Assembly (NCBI GenBank): GCA_029210965.1 | Contig: JARGFZ010000009.1 | Span: 1-57,809, forward strand | Reading direction: 5' to 3' | Source: a bacterium | Lineage (GTDB): Bacteria; BMS3Abin14 | DNA length: 57,809 nt | Shown: in pieces, positions 8,134 through 17,115 of the stretch | Numbering within the stretch: the stretch's first letter is position 1 | Layout of the letters: each line of letters begins with the position of its first letter | Program-made: the position numbers and the translations under genes | The notes under the pieces: model-generated | The model's database searches: none | Seen by the model: the letters and a program-made list of their open reading frames with translations, nothing else | Told to the model about the DNA's origin: nothing

Positions 8134-9309
8134 CTACACCCTGAACGCTGACACCATCCGCTCAAGGGCCTCGTCCAGCATGGACTGCGAACAGGCGAAA
8201 TTGAGGCGCATGTGGAGATCGCCCCCCGGTCCGAATGTTGGGCCATGGTTGAGGGCCAGCCGGGCGACTTCCTGAAAACGGCGGACGATCTCCTCCATGG
8301 AATGGCCTGTTCCCCAGAGATCCAGCCACGCCAGGTACGTCCCCTCCAGGGGCATGGAAGTCCCTCCCGGCAGGCTTTCTCTGACAACACTGTCCACCCG
8401 ATCCCGGTTACCCTGCAGATATTTAAGGAGATCTTCCAGCCACATTTCACCATGGTTGTATGCTGCTGTTGCCGTAAGGGGACCAAAGCTGTTGGGACCG
8501 TGCATACCACAGCGGGCCATCTGGAGTTGGAATCGGCGCCTCAGGGAGTCGTTTGAGATGATGACGTTCCCGGTCATGGTCCCGGCCAGGTTGAAGGTCT
8601 TGGAAGCCGAGGTGCAGGTGATCACCTGGCTGGCGATCTCCGGTCCAAGGGAGGCGAGAACGGTGTGTGTGTAACCCTCGTACACCAGGTCGTGATGGAT
8701 CTCGTCGGAGACAATGAGAATGTCCCGTTCAAGACAGAACTCGGCAAGTTCCTTAAGCTCCACCCTGGTCCAGACGCGGCCTCCGGGGTTGTGTGGACTA
8801 CACAGTATCAGCATGCGGGTTGCCGGGCCGACCTGGCGGTCCAGTTTTGCCATGTCCATTCGATAACGGCCGTCCACCTGCACAAGTTGGTTGTTTATAA
8901 CCTCACAGCCGTTAGCGGTGATGGCCCCGAAGAAGGGATAGTAGACAGGAGCCTGCACCACCACCTGATCACCCGGTTTACAAAAAGCCTGGACCAGGAG
9001 GTTGACGGCGTTGACGATGCCGTGGGTAGTGAATATCCACTCCGGTTCCACGGCCCAGCCGTGACGGCGGGCCATCCAGTTCATAACGGCATCGTTGTAA
9101 AGGACAAGATCCCCGGGATAGCCGTGAATACCGTGGTCAGCAGCGCGCCGGAGCGCCTCGTTGACCTCCGGGGGCGGACAGAACTCCATGTCGGCGACCC
9201 ACATGGCGAGGCCGTCTTCAAGAGAAACCCCGTACCTTTCCTCCATACCGTCCCATTTGAGGCACTGGGTGTCCCGCCGGTCGATTATGGTGTCAAAATC
9301 GGAGCTCAT
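8134..9309 (-). CDS. PatB/MalY-type PLP aminotransferase (C-S lyase)
   Basis: A 391-residue fold-I PLP enzyme of the MalY/PatB group, which cleaves cystathionine or cysteine S-conjugates to thiols, pyruvate and ammonia. Group features are the N-terminal FDTIIDRRDTQCLKWD, the MWVADMEFCPPPEV motif, IFTTHGIV, CSPHNPGGRVW, SDEIHHDL and the PLP lysine in CTSASKTFNLAG. The C-terminus carries the substrate-binding arginine in LHMRLNFACS. Length is normal. It is single; no methionine gene is adjacent. Confidence 0.9.
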   Translation of the reverse strand: MSSDFDTIIDRRDTQCLKWDGMEERYGVSLEDGLAMWVADMEFCPPPEVNEALRRAADHGIHGYPGDLVLYNDAVMNWMARRHGWAVEPEWIFTTHGIVNAVNLLVQAFCKPGDQVVVQAPVYYPFFGAITANGCEVINNQLVQVDGRYRMDMAKLDRQVGPATRMLILCSPHNPGGRVWTRVELKELAEFCLERDILIVSDEIHHDLVYEGYTHTVLASLGPEIASQVITCTSASKTFNLAGTMTGNVIISNDSLRRRFQLQMARCGMHGPNSFGPLTATAAYNHGEMWLEDLLKYLQGNRDRVDSVVRESLPGGTSMPLEGTYLAWLDLWGTGHSMEEIVRRFQEVARLALNHGPTFGPGGDLHMRLNFACSQSMLDEALERMVSAFRV

Positions 9310-9465
9310 AGGTTTTCATACTTCAGGGCAGGGGAAAAAGCAATTTTTGAGCCAGAGCCGGGAGTCAGTAGCCAGGAGCCAGTAGATTTGGAAAATCACG
9401 GGACACAGTGACGCGGGGACGCGGAATCCAGCATCAAAAAGCGGCATTGTTTTAACGCAGAGTTC

Positions 9466-9484
9466 GTCACGCCCCTGGCGTGAC
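9466..9484. repeat. REP-like palindrome, copy 4
   Basis: Perfect 8-3-8 inverted repeat (gtcacgcc-cct-ggcgtgac); its arms are identical to those of the copy at 1280-1298. Confidence 0.75.
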
Positions 9485-9845
9485 AGGCTTCGGACGCAGA
9501 GGAAACATTTAATCCGGGTTTAAGCCGGTTACAATAAAGGCGATATTTTTTTAACGCTGAGGGGCTCAACTGCACTTGCCGTTCTACCACCTTCCCTATT
9601 CCTTATTCCCCTTTCTTGCCAATGCGCCAACTGGCCCATATACTTTTATGCAGGGGGGTTGGAAGACCGGCGCCCGGATGCTCAACCGGTTATCCTTTCA
9701 GGAGCTTTTGCCTCTTCCTTTCAGACCTTCCCGTTTTAAATAAATCCAGGCACAAAAGCCCATGGAATGCCCTTTTGCGGGACACCATTGAGCATCGGGA
9801 TTTTACACCTGGAGCAGATCGTCACGACCAGAATGCATTCAAAGG

Positions 9846-9874
9846 TTGACAATGCATTATAATATTCTTATATA
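9846..9874 (+). promoter_or_regulatory. Candidate sigma-70 promoter of the RND operon
   Basis: A perfect TTGACA at 9846-9851 is followed after 17 bases by TATATA at 9869-9874, about 70 bases before the TolC-like ATG. A TATAAT at 9858-9863 is too close to that -35 and has no good partner of its own. Confidence 0.55.
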
Positions 9875-9942
9875 TTGCTATCTCAATTAATTAGACGCGC
9901 GTGAATTTTTTCTTTCCAACCCGTAATGGAGGTATCAGAGAA

Positions 9943-11292
9943 ATGTCCAGGATGAAGAAGGGGATCGTGATACTTGCAGCTGCAGTGCTTTTCCTGCCGT
10001 CTGCCCCCCGTGCGGACGTCCCACAGGTCGGGCTTCAGGAAGCTTTCCAACTGGCCCTTGAGCAAAACCCGGAACTTGTGGCCATGGGAAACTCCGTGGA
10101 GGCGGCCAGAGAACGGGTGGGCGCGGCCAAAAGCCATCTCCTGCCTAAGGTAACCCTTGAGGAAAGGTATATGAGGACCGACAACCCCACCTACGCTTTT
10201 TCCTCCAAACTGAACCAGAGCCGCTTTGAGGATTCCGACTTTGTCATTGACAGTCTTAACCACCCGGAAGACATCGACGACTTCATGACCTCCATTTCCA
10301 TTGTGCAACCCCTTTATTCCAGGGAAGCATCACTGGGGGTCGACATGGCAAGGACACAAAGCGAGGCCCTGGATCTTGATTTTGGGAAGAGCAGGAAAAA
10401 GGTACTCCTGGACGTCGTTGAAGCGTTCATTGGAGGGGCGACGAGCCGGCAGTTCCGCGATGTGGCCCAAAAAGGTCTCGAGGACGCCATATCCCACCTG
10501 GAGATCGCCCGTTCCAGGGTTGAAGCGGGGCTGGGTCTCGAATCGGACCTGCTCAGGGCCGAAGTATCCGTAAAGGAAATGGAGGAACGTCTCGTTTCGG
10601 CACAGAAGAACACCTCTCTGGCGAACCGCACCCTGGGTCTGATCCTGGGACAGGATGGCCCGGTTGAGGCTGCCGGTGAAGTGATCCCCATGCCGGACCT
10701 CAAACCGGTGGAGTACTACGAGGAGGCATCCTCCAGCCGGGATGATCTCCTTGCCATGGCCAAAAGGGTTCACAACGCCAGGCTCAACATCGACATGTCT
10801 GCGGCCAGGTTCTCCCCCACTGCCGGCCTGGGCGGTTCGTACCAGATCAACAGCCACCAGTTCCCCCTGGACGAAGAGGGTAGCAGTTACCAGGTAAGCG
10901 CCTTTATTCGCTGGGACATTTACAACGGAGGACTGAAGGGCCATGCGGGATCGGATGCCAGATTCAGTCTTCTGGAAGCGGAGGCTTATTACAACGGGTT
11001 AAAAAAGGAGATCATTTTTCGTATCAACCAGGCCTACCTGAACGTTCAGGAAGCTTCCCGGGGCAAAGAGCTGGCCTCTTCCCGATTATCCCTGGCTGAC
11101 GAAACAGTGAGGCTTATGGAAAAACGCTACGAAAACTCTCTGGCAACGGTGGTGGAGTTACTGGACGCCCAAACGTCCCTTGACTCCGCGAGAGCGGACC
11201 TGGTGGCCAAGACCAACTCCCAACTGATCTTCCTGGCCCGTCTGATGTTTCAGAGCAACCTCATCGAGCAGGAATTTCTTGCGAAAAATTGA
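9943..11292 (+). CDS. TolC-family outer-membrane efflux protein
   Basis: Outer-membrane channel of a tripartite pump, about 449 residues from ATG 9943. This start has GGAGG 9 bases upstream and gives a clean signal peptide (MSRMKKGIVILAAAVLFLPSAPRA); GTG 9901 is in frame but would bury it. Two OEP repeats are visible, the first from LQEAFQLALEQNPEL and the second from SSRDDLLAMAKRVHNARLNIDMSAARFSPTAGLGGSY, each with long helical stretches; the C-terminal part has the typical YENSLATVVELLDAQTSLDSARADL. The next gene starts 9 nt after its stop, within one operon with the adaptor and the RND pump. Confidence 0.92.
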   Translation: MSRMKKGIVILAAAVLFLPSAPRADVPQVGLQEAFQLALEQNPELVAMGNSVEAARERVGAAKSHLLPKVTLEERYMRTDNPTYAFSSKLNQSRFEDSDFVIDSLNHPEDIDDFMTSISIVQPLYSREASLGVDMARTQSEALDLDFGKSRKKVLLDVVEAFIGGATSRQFRDVAQKGLEDAISHLEIARSRVEAGLGLESDLLRAEVSVKEMEERLVSAQKNTSLANRTLGLILGQDGPVEAAGEVIPMPDLKPVEYYEEASSSRDDLLAMAKRVHNARLNIDMSAARFSPTAGLGGSYQINSHQFPLDEEGSSYQVSAFIRWDIYNGGLKGHAGSDARFSLLEAEAYYNGLKKEIIFRINQAYLNVQEASRGKELASSRLSLADETVRLMEKRYENSLATVVELLDAQTSLDSARADLVAKTNSQLIFLARLMFQSNLIEQEFLAKN

Positions 11293-11300
11293 AGGAGAAA

Positions 11301-12434
11301 ATGATGCTTACAAAAAATATCCTGCTTTCAGCCGCTATTGCCGGGACCATGATTTTCGGAGCCTGCTCCCCTGCCCATGAGGCCAAACCAGTCGTCCGCC
11401 CGGAGGTCACAGGCGTCGAACTTCAAAAGGTCCAGATTACGAGCGTTCCGGAAAGCTACGAGACCACAGGCACGGTGGTCCCGAAAAGCTCGAGCACTGT
11501 TTCGAGCCGCGTCATGGGAACCGTCACCTCCCTTCTGGTCAGAGAAGGAGACAAGGTAAAGGCAGGGCAGCTCCTGCTGACCCTTGACGATCGGGACCTC
11601 CGGGAAAGAGTGCGGACTGCCGAGGAGGCTCACAACCAGGCCATTCATGCCCTGGAGGCCGCCCGCAACCAGGAGGATCTGGCGGGCAGGACCTACGAGC
11701 GGTACCGAAAGCTGTACGAGGGAAATGCAATTACCACCCAGGAAATGGACAACGTGACCAACCAGGCTAACCAGGCACGGCACGGTGTGGAACAGGCCCA
11801 GGCCATGGTCAAAAGAACAGAATCATCCTGGGATGAAGCGAAGATCTTCCTGGGCTTTTCCAAAATCACCTCCTCCATCGACGGCATTGTCACGGGAAAG
11901 ATGACCGACCTGGGCAGCATGGCGTCCCCCGGCGTTCCCCTCCTGCAGCTTGAGGACAGGGCTTCTCGCCTGGTGGAGGCCAGTTTCGAAGAGCGAATGC
12001 TCGACAGCGTTAAAGAAGGTATGGAAGTTCAGGTGCGGGTCCCTTCAAACGCCGACGAAACCGCAGGCAGGATCGTTGAGGTGGTTCCCACCGTAGACCC
12101 GCGGACCCGGACTTTTGTGGTCAAGATCGCGGTTCCGGGTGTGGACCTGCGCAGCGGACAGTACGGCTCCGTGAGGTTTAAATCCGGCACGCGGGACCTG
12201 CTTCTCGTGCCCGCCTCGGCCGTTGTCAAACGGGGCCAGCTGACAGGGGTCTTCATTGTGGATTCCAAGGATCACGTCATATACAGGCTCATAAGGGTGG
12301 GGAGACCTTACGGTGAAATGGTGGAGGTTCTCTCAGGCCTTACGACCGGGAATACCATTGTCATCGGGAACCTGGATAAAGCTGTGGACGGCGGCATCCT
12401 GGTACCCTCCAGCACCCAGGGCGGAGGGAACTGA
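11301..12434 (+). CDS. RND efflux periplasmic adaptor (membrane fusion lipoprotein)
   Basis: About 377 residues. ATG 11301 follows an AAGGAG site; a lipobox (IFGAC) near residue 22 suggests an inner-membrane lipoprotein. Domain order: lipoyl half ([39 protein letters not shown]), coiled-coil hairpin (about 90-165), second lipoyl half ([32 protein letters not shown]), beta-barrel and membrane-proximal domain. It bridges the inner-membrane pump and the TolC-like channel. Its TGA is one base from the ATG of the pump gene, so translation is coupled. Confidence 0.93.
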   Translation: MMLTKNILLSAAIAGTMIFGACSPAHEAKPVVRPEVTGVELQKVQITSVPESYETTGTVVPKSSSTVSSRVMGTVTSLLVREGDKVKAGQLLLTLDDRDLRERVRTAEEAHNQAIHALEAARNQEDLAGRTYERYRKLYEGNAITTQEMDNVTNQANQARHGVEQAQAMVKRTESSWDEAKIFLGFSKITSSIDGIVTGKMTDLGSMASPGVPLLQLEDRASRLVEASFEERMLDSVKEGMEVQVRVPSNADETAGRIVEVVPTVDPRTRTFVVKIAVPGVDLRSGQYGSVRFKSGTRDLLLVPASAVVKRGQLTGVFIVDSKDHVIYRLIRVGRPYGEMVEVLSGLTTGNTIVIGNLDKAVDGGILVPSSTQGGGN

Positions 12435-12435
12435 C

Positions 12436-15400
12436 ATGGAGGCCATCGGCATTTCAGGAAAGATCGCCAAGGGGTTTCTGACCTCCAAACTGACGCCCAT
12501 CATCGTGGCAGCTTCTCTCATCCTGGGAGCGTTGGCCGTCAGCGTCATCCCCAGGGAAGAGGAACCCCAGATCGTTATCCCCATGGTGGACGTCTTTGTC
12601 GGGTTCCCCGGAGCCACCCCCGAAGAGGTGGAGCAGCGGGTCACCCGTCCCCTGGAGCGTCTTCTGTGGGAAGTGAAGGGCGTCGAGTATGTGTACTCCA
12701 TTGCTCAGCCAGGGCAGAACCTGACCATCGTCCGGTTCAAGGTGGGCGAGGACATGGAAAAAAGCCTGGTCAACCTATACACCAAGCTTATGCCCAACTA
12801 CGGGTCCATCCCCGCGGGGATCACCGAACCGGTCATCCGTCCCAAGAGCATCGATGACGTCCCGACGCTGGCGCTCACACTGTGGTCAGAGGTGTATTCC
12901 GGCTACCAGCTCAGGCGCATCTCCGAGGAGCTGCGCAGCGATCTGAAGCAGGACCGGGACGTTAGCGAGATAGAACTCATCGGCGGCCAGCAGCGCCAGG
13001 TCCGGGTCACCCTGGAACCGGGAAGGCTCAGCGCCTACAACCAGTCTCCCATGCTTATCCTGGGAGCCCTGAGCCAATCCAACACCATTCTCCCTTCCGG
13101 AAGCTTCCAGTCCGGTAACGTCGAATACCTTGTCGAGACCGGCGGGTTTTTGACGAGCGCCGAGGATGTGGGGAGCGTTGTGGTGGGCCAGTGGGCTGGA
13201 CGGCCGGTCTTCTTAAGGGACGTGGCTGACATCACCGACGGACCGGGGGAGCCCACAGATTACGTCTTTATGGGCCACGGCCCCGCCTCCATGGAGGAAG
13301 ACCCTGTCGTCAGGTCCGGGCAGTTTGAAGCCGTCACAGTGGCCGTATCCAAAAAGAAGGGCACCAACGCCACCCTGCTATCCAAGAGGCTTCTGGCAAA
13401 GGTCGAGGCACTCAAAGGCACCGTCCTCCCCTCGGAGGTGGAGGTAACAGTGACCAGGAACTACGGGGAGACGGCCAAGGAAAAATCGGACGAACTGCTC
13501 AAACACATGCTCATTGCCACGATCTCTGTGATCCTGCTCATGGCCCTGTTCCTGGGGTGGCGTGAGGCTGTGGTGGTGGCGGTGGCGGTTCCTGTGACAC
13601 TGGCCCTTACCATGTTCGTCAACTACCTGCTCGGCTACACGCTCAACCGGGTGACCCTCTTTGCCCTGATCTTTTCCATCGGGATACTCGTTGACGACGC
13701 TATCGTGGTGGTGGAGAACATTCACCGGCACTTTAAAAGATACGGGCCCGATAAATTAAGGGCCATTTATGCCGTGGACGAGGTGGGTAACCCGACTATC
13801 CTTGCTACTTTTGCCGTCATCGCGGCCCTGCTTCCCATGGCCTTCGTATCCGGGCTCATGGGGCCCTACATGCGGCCCATTCCTGTAGGCGCGTCGGTGG
13901 CCATGATCTTTTCTCTGCTGGTTGCGTTCACCGTAAGCCCGTGGCTCAGTTTCAAGGTGCTGGGCAAGTCAAAGCACTCTGAGGCAAAGACCGATGAAAG
14001 CAGCCGTATGGACCGACTGTACGAGACCCTATTGAGGCCTCTTGTCAAAAGCCGGAGCCTGCGCCTGTCGGCCCTGGCCGTGGTGGGGGTGCTGCTCCTT
14101 ATGGCCATGGCCCTCGTCCCCTTGAAGAAGGTGACCATGAAGATGCTGCCCTTCGACAACAAGAGCGAGCTTCAGGTCATTATAGACATGCCCGAGGGGA
14201 CCACGCTGGAACAGACGGCAGCCGTCACCAGGGAAATGTCGGAATTCCTCAAAACCGTGCCACAGGTCCGTCACTACCAGTCCTACGTGGGGGCAGCCTC
14301 TCCCTATAACTTCAACGGCCTTGTCAGGCACTATTACCTCAGGGGCGAGGCCAACCTCGCCGACATCCAGGTGAACTTCGTCGAGAAAAACGAGCGAAGC
14401 GCACAGAGCCACGACCTTGCCAAACAGCTGCGGCCCAGACTCACCGAGATCGCCGAACAAAACGGCGCAAAGGTCAAGGTGGCCGAGATCCCCCCAGGTC
14501 CGCCTGTCCTGAGCACTCTCGTTGCCGAGATCTACGGACCGGACAGCCAGCGCCAGATCGAGATCGCCCGGGATATCCGGAAAATTTTCGAGGAAACGCC
14601 GGGTGTGGTGGATGTGGACTGGTACGTGGAGGATCAGCAGCCAAGGCTCGTGTTTGAAGTGGACAAAGAGAAGGCAGCCCTCAGCGGGGTGGCCACCGGG
14701 GACGTGGCCCGGACTCTGCGCATGGCCCTTGCCGGCATGAATGCCGGCATTCTTCACCTGCCCGAGGAGAAGGAGCCTGTAGAGATAAACCTGAGAATGT
14801 CCGTCGAGGACCGTTCAGACGCCAATATCCTGAAAACCCTTAAAGTACCGTCGAGAAACGGATCTCTTGTTCCCATAGGAGAACTGGTCAAGGTCACCAG
14901 TACCGTCCAGAACCGTGCCATCTACCACAAGAACCTCAAGCGTGTGACCTACGTCATCGGGGACGTTGCCGGTACCCAGGAGAGCCCCGTCTACGCTATT
15001 TTGAACATGAAGGACCGCGTCGCGCAGCTGGCACTCCCGGAAGAGTACGAGCTGGAACAGCACTTTTCCGAGCAGCCGCCCCTGGAGGACCGCTACACCA
15101 TGAAGTGGGACGGGGAATGGCAGATCACCTACGAGGTGTTCCGGGACCTGGGCATCGCCTTTGGAGCCGTTCTCATCCTCATCTATATTCTTGTGGTGGC
15201 CTGGTTCAGGAGCTTTTCCATACCGCTGGTCATCATGCTCCCCATACCGCTGACACTGGTGGGGATCCTTCCCGCCCACTGGCTCATGGGGACCTTTTTC
15301 ACCGCCACCTCCATGATCGGGTTCATCGCCCTTGCCGGGATCGTGGTGAGAAACTCCATCCTCCTCGTGGATTTCATCCAGATGGAGGAAAAGTCGACGG

Positions 15401-15684
15401 GAGGGCTCATCGAAGCAGTCATCAAGGCGGGCACCGTCAGATCCAGGCCCATCATCCTCACCGCCGCCGCGGTCATGGTGGGGTCTGTGGTGATGTACTT
15501 CGATCCGATCTTTCAGGGCCTTGCCATTGCCATGATGTCCGGTGCCATGGCATCGACCTTCCTGACCCTGCTGGCTGTGCCCCTGGCCTATTATGAACTA
15601 TTCAAGGGATCGGAAAACAACGGAGATGGTAATGAGGATGAGGATACAGGACCCGATGGTCCCCAATGTGCCTCGGCGCCTTAG
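12436..15684 (+). CDS. RND efflux transporter (AcrB family)
   Basis: A 1082-residue inner-membrane proton-driven pump. I place the start at ATG 12436 (GGAGGG upstream, one base after the adaptor stop), not at the in-frame codon 12313, because [29 protein letters not shown] is the usual RND amphipathic helix and TM1. The periplasmic porter domain opens with [26 protein letters not shown]4 carries the proton-relay acidic pair in [18 protein letters not shown]. The second TM bundle begins around [20 protein letters not shown] and includes [14 protein letters not shown]. The substrate is not predictable; the sequence is closer to the HAE/AcrB-like group than to metal (CusA) pumps. Confidence 0.93.
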   Translation: MEAIGISGKIAKGFLTSKLTPIIVAASLILGALAVSVIPREEEPQIVIPMVDVFVGFPGATPEEVEQRVTRPLERLLWEVKGVEYVYSIAQPGQNLTIVRFKVGEDMEKSLVNLYTKLMPNYGSIPAGITEPVIRPKSIDDVPTLALTLWSEVYSGYQLRRISEELRSDLKQDRDVSEIELIGGQQRQVRVTLEPGRLSAYNQSPMLILGALSQSNTILPSGSFQSGNVEYLVETGGFLTSAEDVGSVVVGQWAGRPVFLRDVADITDGPGEPTDYVFMGHGPASMEEDPVVRSGQFEAVTVAVSKKKGTNATLLSKRLLAKVEALKGTVLPSEVEVTVTRNYGETAKEKSDELLKHMLIATISVILLMALFLGWREAVVVAVAVPVTLALTMFVNYLLGYTLNRVTLFALIFSIGILVDDAIVVVENIHRHFKRYGPDKLRAIYAVDEVGNPTILATFAVIAALLPMAFVSGLMGPYMRPIPVGASVAMIFSLLVAFTVSPWLSFKVLGKSKHSEAKTDESSRMDRLYETLLRPLVKSRSLRLSALAVVGVLLLMAMALVPLKKVTMKMLPFDNKSELQVIIDMPEGTTLEQTAAVTREMSEFLKTVPQVRHYQSYVGAASPYNFNGLVRHYYLRGEANLADIQVNFVEKNERSAQSHDLAKQLRPRLTEIAEQNGAKVKVAEIPPGPPVLSTLVAEIYGPDSQRQIEIARDIRKIFEETPGVVDVDWYVEDQQPRLVFEVDKEKAALSGVATGDVARTLRMALAGMNAGILHLPEEKEPVEINLRMSVEDRSDANILKTLKVPSRNGSLVPIGELVKVTSTVQNRAIYHKNLKRVTYVIGDVAGTQESPVYAILNMKDRVAQLALPEEYELEQHFSEQPPLEDRYTMKWDGEWQITYEVFRDLGIAFGAVLILIYILVVAWFRSFSIPLVIMLPIPLTLVGILPAHWLMGTFFTATSMIGFIALAGIVVRNSILLVDFIQMEEKSTGGLIEAVIKAGTVRSRPIILTAAAVMVGSVVMYFDPIFQGLAIAMMSGAMASTFLTLLAVPLAYYELFKGSENNGDGNEDEDTGPDGPQCASAP

Positions 15685-15798
15685 CTTTTCAATTGGAACC
15701 GGTTTGGTGTAAAATTGCTTTGACTACCAGTCAGGCGCAGCACAGTTTTCCGAAGGGGAGTTCAAGAGCTATATGGTTCTTGAACTCCTTTCCCTTTC

Positions 15799-15829
15799 TC
15801 CGCGTCTCCGCGTCTCCGCGTCTCCGTGT
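15799..15829. repeat. Short tandem repeat
   Basis: Three near-perfect cgcgtctcc units in a row. The same motif recurs in degenerate form at 36530-36565 and near 53692-53715. Confidence 0.6.
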
Positions 15830-15886
15830 CACATTTATATTTTAAACCCTTGTGTTCATTGGAGAAGGGTTTAAAATATAAATGTG
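15830..15886 (+). promoter_or_regulatory. 22-bp perfect inverted repeat overlapping the tmRNA promoter
   Basis: Arms 15830-15851 and 15865-15886 are exact reverse complements around a 13-nt loop. The right arm ends at the first G of mature tmRNA and includes an AT-rich aaaatataaa stretch where a -10 element is expected. A ttgtgt at 15850-15855 could be a weak -35. The repeat could act as a cruciform operator, or as a hairpin in a 5'-extended precursor removed by RNase P. Confidence 0.65.
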
Positions 15887-16245
15887 GGGGCGAGTTGGTT
15901 TCGACGGGGGACTGGAATCCCGTGGCGCATGCCGAGGTACCGGTGGCCTCGTTAAACCCCGGTCGTATATAGCTGCCAACGATACCGGCTACGCACTGGC
16001 TGCCTAATTAACTTTAGGTAAGTCGGCGCTGCCCTGACGGCGCCCGTAACGTCAGGACGCAGTGTCATAAGCTCGGGCTTGCTCCCTGTCGCCGCCTGGC
16101 CGGCAGGGGGGACTTCCAGTCAGGCTCATCTTCCAGACTCCCTGTCCGTGGGGTCGCTGGCGGAGAAATTAAACACGGAATAAGCATGTAGTGCCGCGAG
16201 GCTGAAAGCCTTCGGACGCGGGTTCGACTCCCGCCGCCTCCACCA
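15886..16245 (+). ncRNA. ssrA: tmRNA (ssrA)
   Basis: Transfer-messenger RNA for ribosome rescue, about 360 nt. The 5' end GGGGGCGAGTTGGTTTCGAC is diagnostic. It pairs with 3' CGCCTCC before A-CCA (16235-16245), and the T-arm GGTTCGACTCCC lies at 16221-16232. The tag frame starts at GCC 15975 and ends at TAA 16005-16007, encoding ANDTGYALAA, so with the tRNA-borne alanine the tag is AANDTGYALAA. Its protein partner SmpB is encoded at 43759-44214. Accessory sequence begins directly after the CCA. Confidence 0.97.
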
Positions 16246-16359
16246 GTCTTCGTTCGAAACGCAGTGGAGAACGAAGACTGCCACGGCGTAGTTGCCCGAC
16301 AGGGTAACGAAGCCGGGCATCAATTTAAGTGGCTTGTTAATGGCGTTTCGAACTACGCC
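16244..16359 (+). repeat. Nested inverted repeats downstream of tmRNA
   Basis: Three perfect inverted pairs nest here: 16244-16254 with 16270-16280 (11 bp, starting inside the tmRNA CCA), 16252-16262 with 16343-16353 (11 bp), and 16285-16293 with 16351-16359 (9 bp). There is no T-run, so this is not a classic terminator. Mutually exclusive folds are possible. Confidence 0.6.
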
Positions 16360-16541
16360 TTGGCAAGCCATTTTCTTTTGAGACAGAGCAAAGCCTGTCG
16401 CAACCAAACACTTGGAATAAAGCCGGACTTGTCACGGCATAGCCAAAGGCGGCGACGGAAGCCCATTGCGACGCCCCAAGAGCGCAGCCGGAAGCCGCAG
16501 GTGAGCCGGAAGCCGGACGCCTTGGCAAGCCATTTTCTTTT
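16355..16541 (+). repeat. 25-bp direct repeat pair
   Basis: acgccttggcaagccatttt plus ctttt occurs identically at 16355-16379 and 16517-16541, 162 bases apart. The space between has no recognisable gene and includes a CTTGTCCGCC-family repeat (16421-16461). The pair lies between tmRNA and the GIY-YIG gene, so it could be a scar of duplication or insertion. Confidence 0.65.
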
Positions 16542-16586
16542 CTTTAACCCTTTCCAATTTGGACCTGAATTTGCACTGATCATTTC

Positions 16587-16847
16587 ATGGCAAATTCTGG
16601 TCCAATCTTCCACTATGTCTATATTCTCAAATCTCTTAGTGATCCCTCACGTCACTATACCGGACTGACTCAGGATCTCGATATGTGCCTCAAAGACCAC
16701 AACTGGGGGAAGGTACCGCACACACGAAAGTACAGGCCATGGGTGATAGAAACCGCCATTGCCTTCCGGTCCCGTGAAAAAGCATCTGCCTTCGAACAAT
16801 ACCTCAAATCGCACGCAGGCCGCGCTTTCGCCAAGAAGCGCTTTTAA
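16587..16847 (+). CDS. GIY-YIG nuclease-domain protein
   Basis: An 86-residue protein formed almost entirely by a single GIY-YIG domain: YVYILKSLSDPSRHYTGLTQDL (the GIY-YIG pair in the YVY/HYTG form), the catalytic-arginine helix replaced by LKDHNWGKVPHTRKYRPW, and a late Glu in AFEQYLKSHAGRAFAKKRF. Small stand-alone proteins like this are common in bacteria and often sit as mobile cargo; the function is not established. A strong ribosome site is not visible before ATG 16587. Confidence 0.8.
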   Translation: MANSGPIFHYVYILKSLSDPSRHYTGLTQDLDMCLKDHNWGKVPHTRKYRPWVIETAIAFRSREKASAFEQYLKSHAGRAFAKKRF

Positions 16848-16906
16848 AGGGCCCCTGCCGTCACTTCCGTTAATCTGCTCCTGCATTGATCTTATTATAC
16901 ATTTAA

Positions 16907-16942
16907 AAACAGCCACTTAGCGACCTGCTGGAGGCTGTTTTT
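16907..16942 (+). terminator. Rho-independent terminator
   Basis: A seven-bp stem aacagcc / ggctgtt with a long loop is followed by tttttat. It would terminate the GIY-YIG transcript. Confidence 0.55.
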
Positions 16943-17003
16943 ATGGTTTCTGGGTGGTGCCACCCGGTTCTCCCTACATCAAACCCTACATGGAATCCAT
17001 ACG

Positions 17004-17115
17004 TTGAACAGGCAGTTTAAATCAGACCTTCCCGCCTCTGTCAGGGCAAGGCTCCTTAACCGGGCCGAGACAAGAGGGAAGATTTCAACCTGGTCCCCCT
17101 CCGGTATGCTTTGGA
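17004..17115 (+). pseudogene. AbiEii-like nucleotidyltransferase toxin, N-terminal fragment
   Basis: From TTG 17004 the frame reads MNRQFKSDLPASVRARLLNRAETRG, the usual start of AbiEii/AbiGii-type toxins (SVRxRLLNxAxxxGEDF). A frame change near 17075 continues with REDFNLVPLRYALE, also AbiEii-like. It then passes directly into helicase sequence (HVGLLVFDEGH). The catalytic nucleotidyltransferase domain is missing. An AbiEi antitoxin gene is not recognisable upstream. This is a remnant of an abortive-infection type toxin-antitoxin locus; short length keeps confidence moderate. Confidence 0.55.

Larger units (their letters stand above)
9310..9942. other. Long intergenic region before the efflux operon
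   Basis: About 630 bases without a convincing gene. It holds short degenerate repeats (9350-9390), a REP-like palindrome (9466-9484), pyrimidine-rich sequence near 9590-9615 and a promoter candidate for the efflux operon (9846-9874). A 77-codon open frame at 9616-9849 has no recognisable content. Confidence 0.5.

Noticed and set aside
9616-9849. 77-codon plus-strand frame before the efflux operon
   Set aside because: No ribosome site, no recognisable sequence, and it overlaps the promoter candidate.
16126-16407. Minus-strand 93-codon frame containing WWRRRESNPRPK
   Set aside because: This is the well-known false translation of the antisense strand of a tmRNA/tRNA 3' end; it overlaps ssrA.
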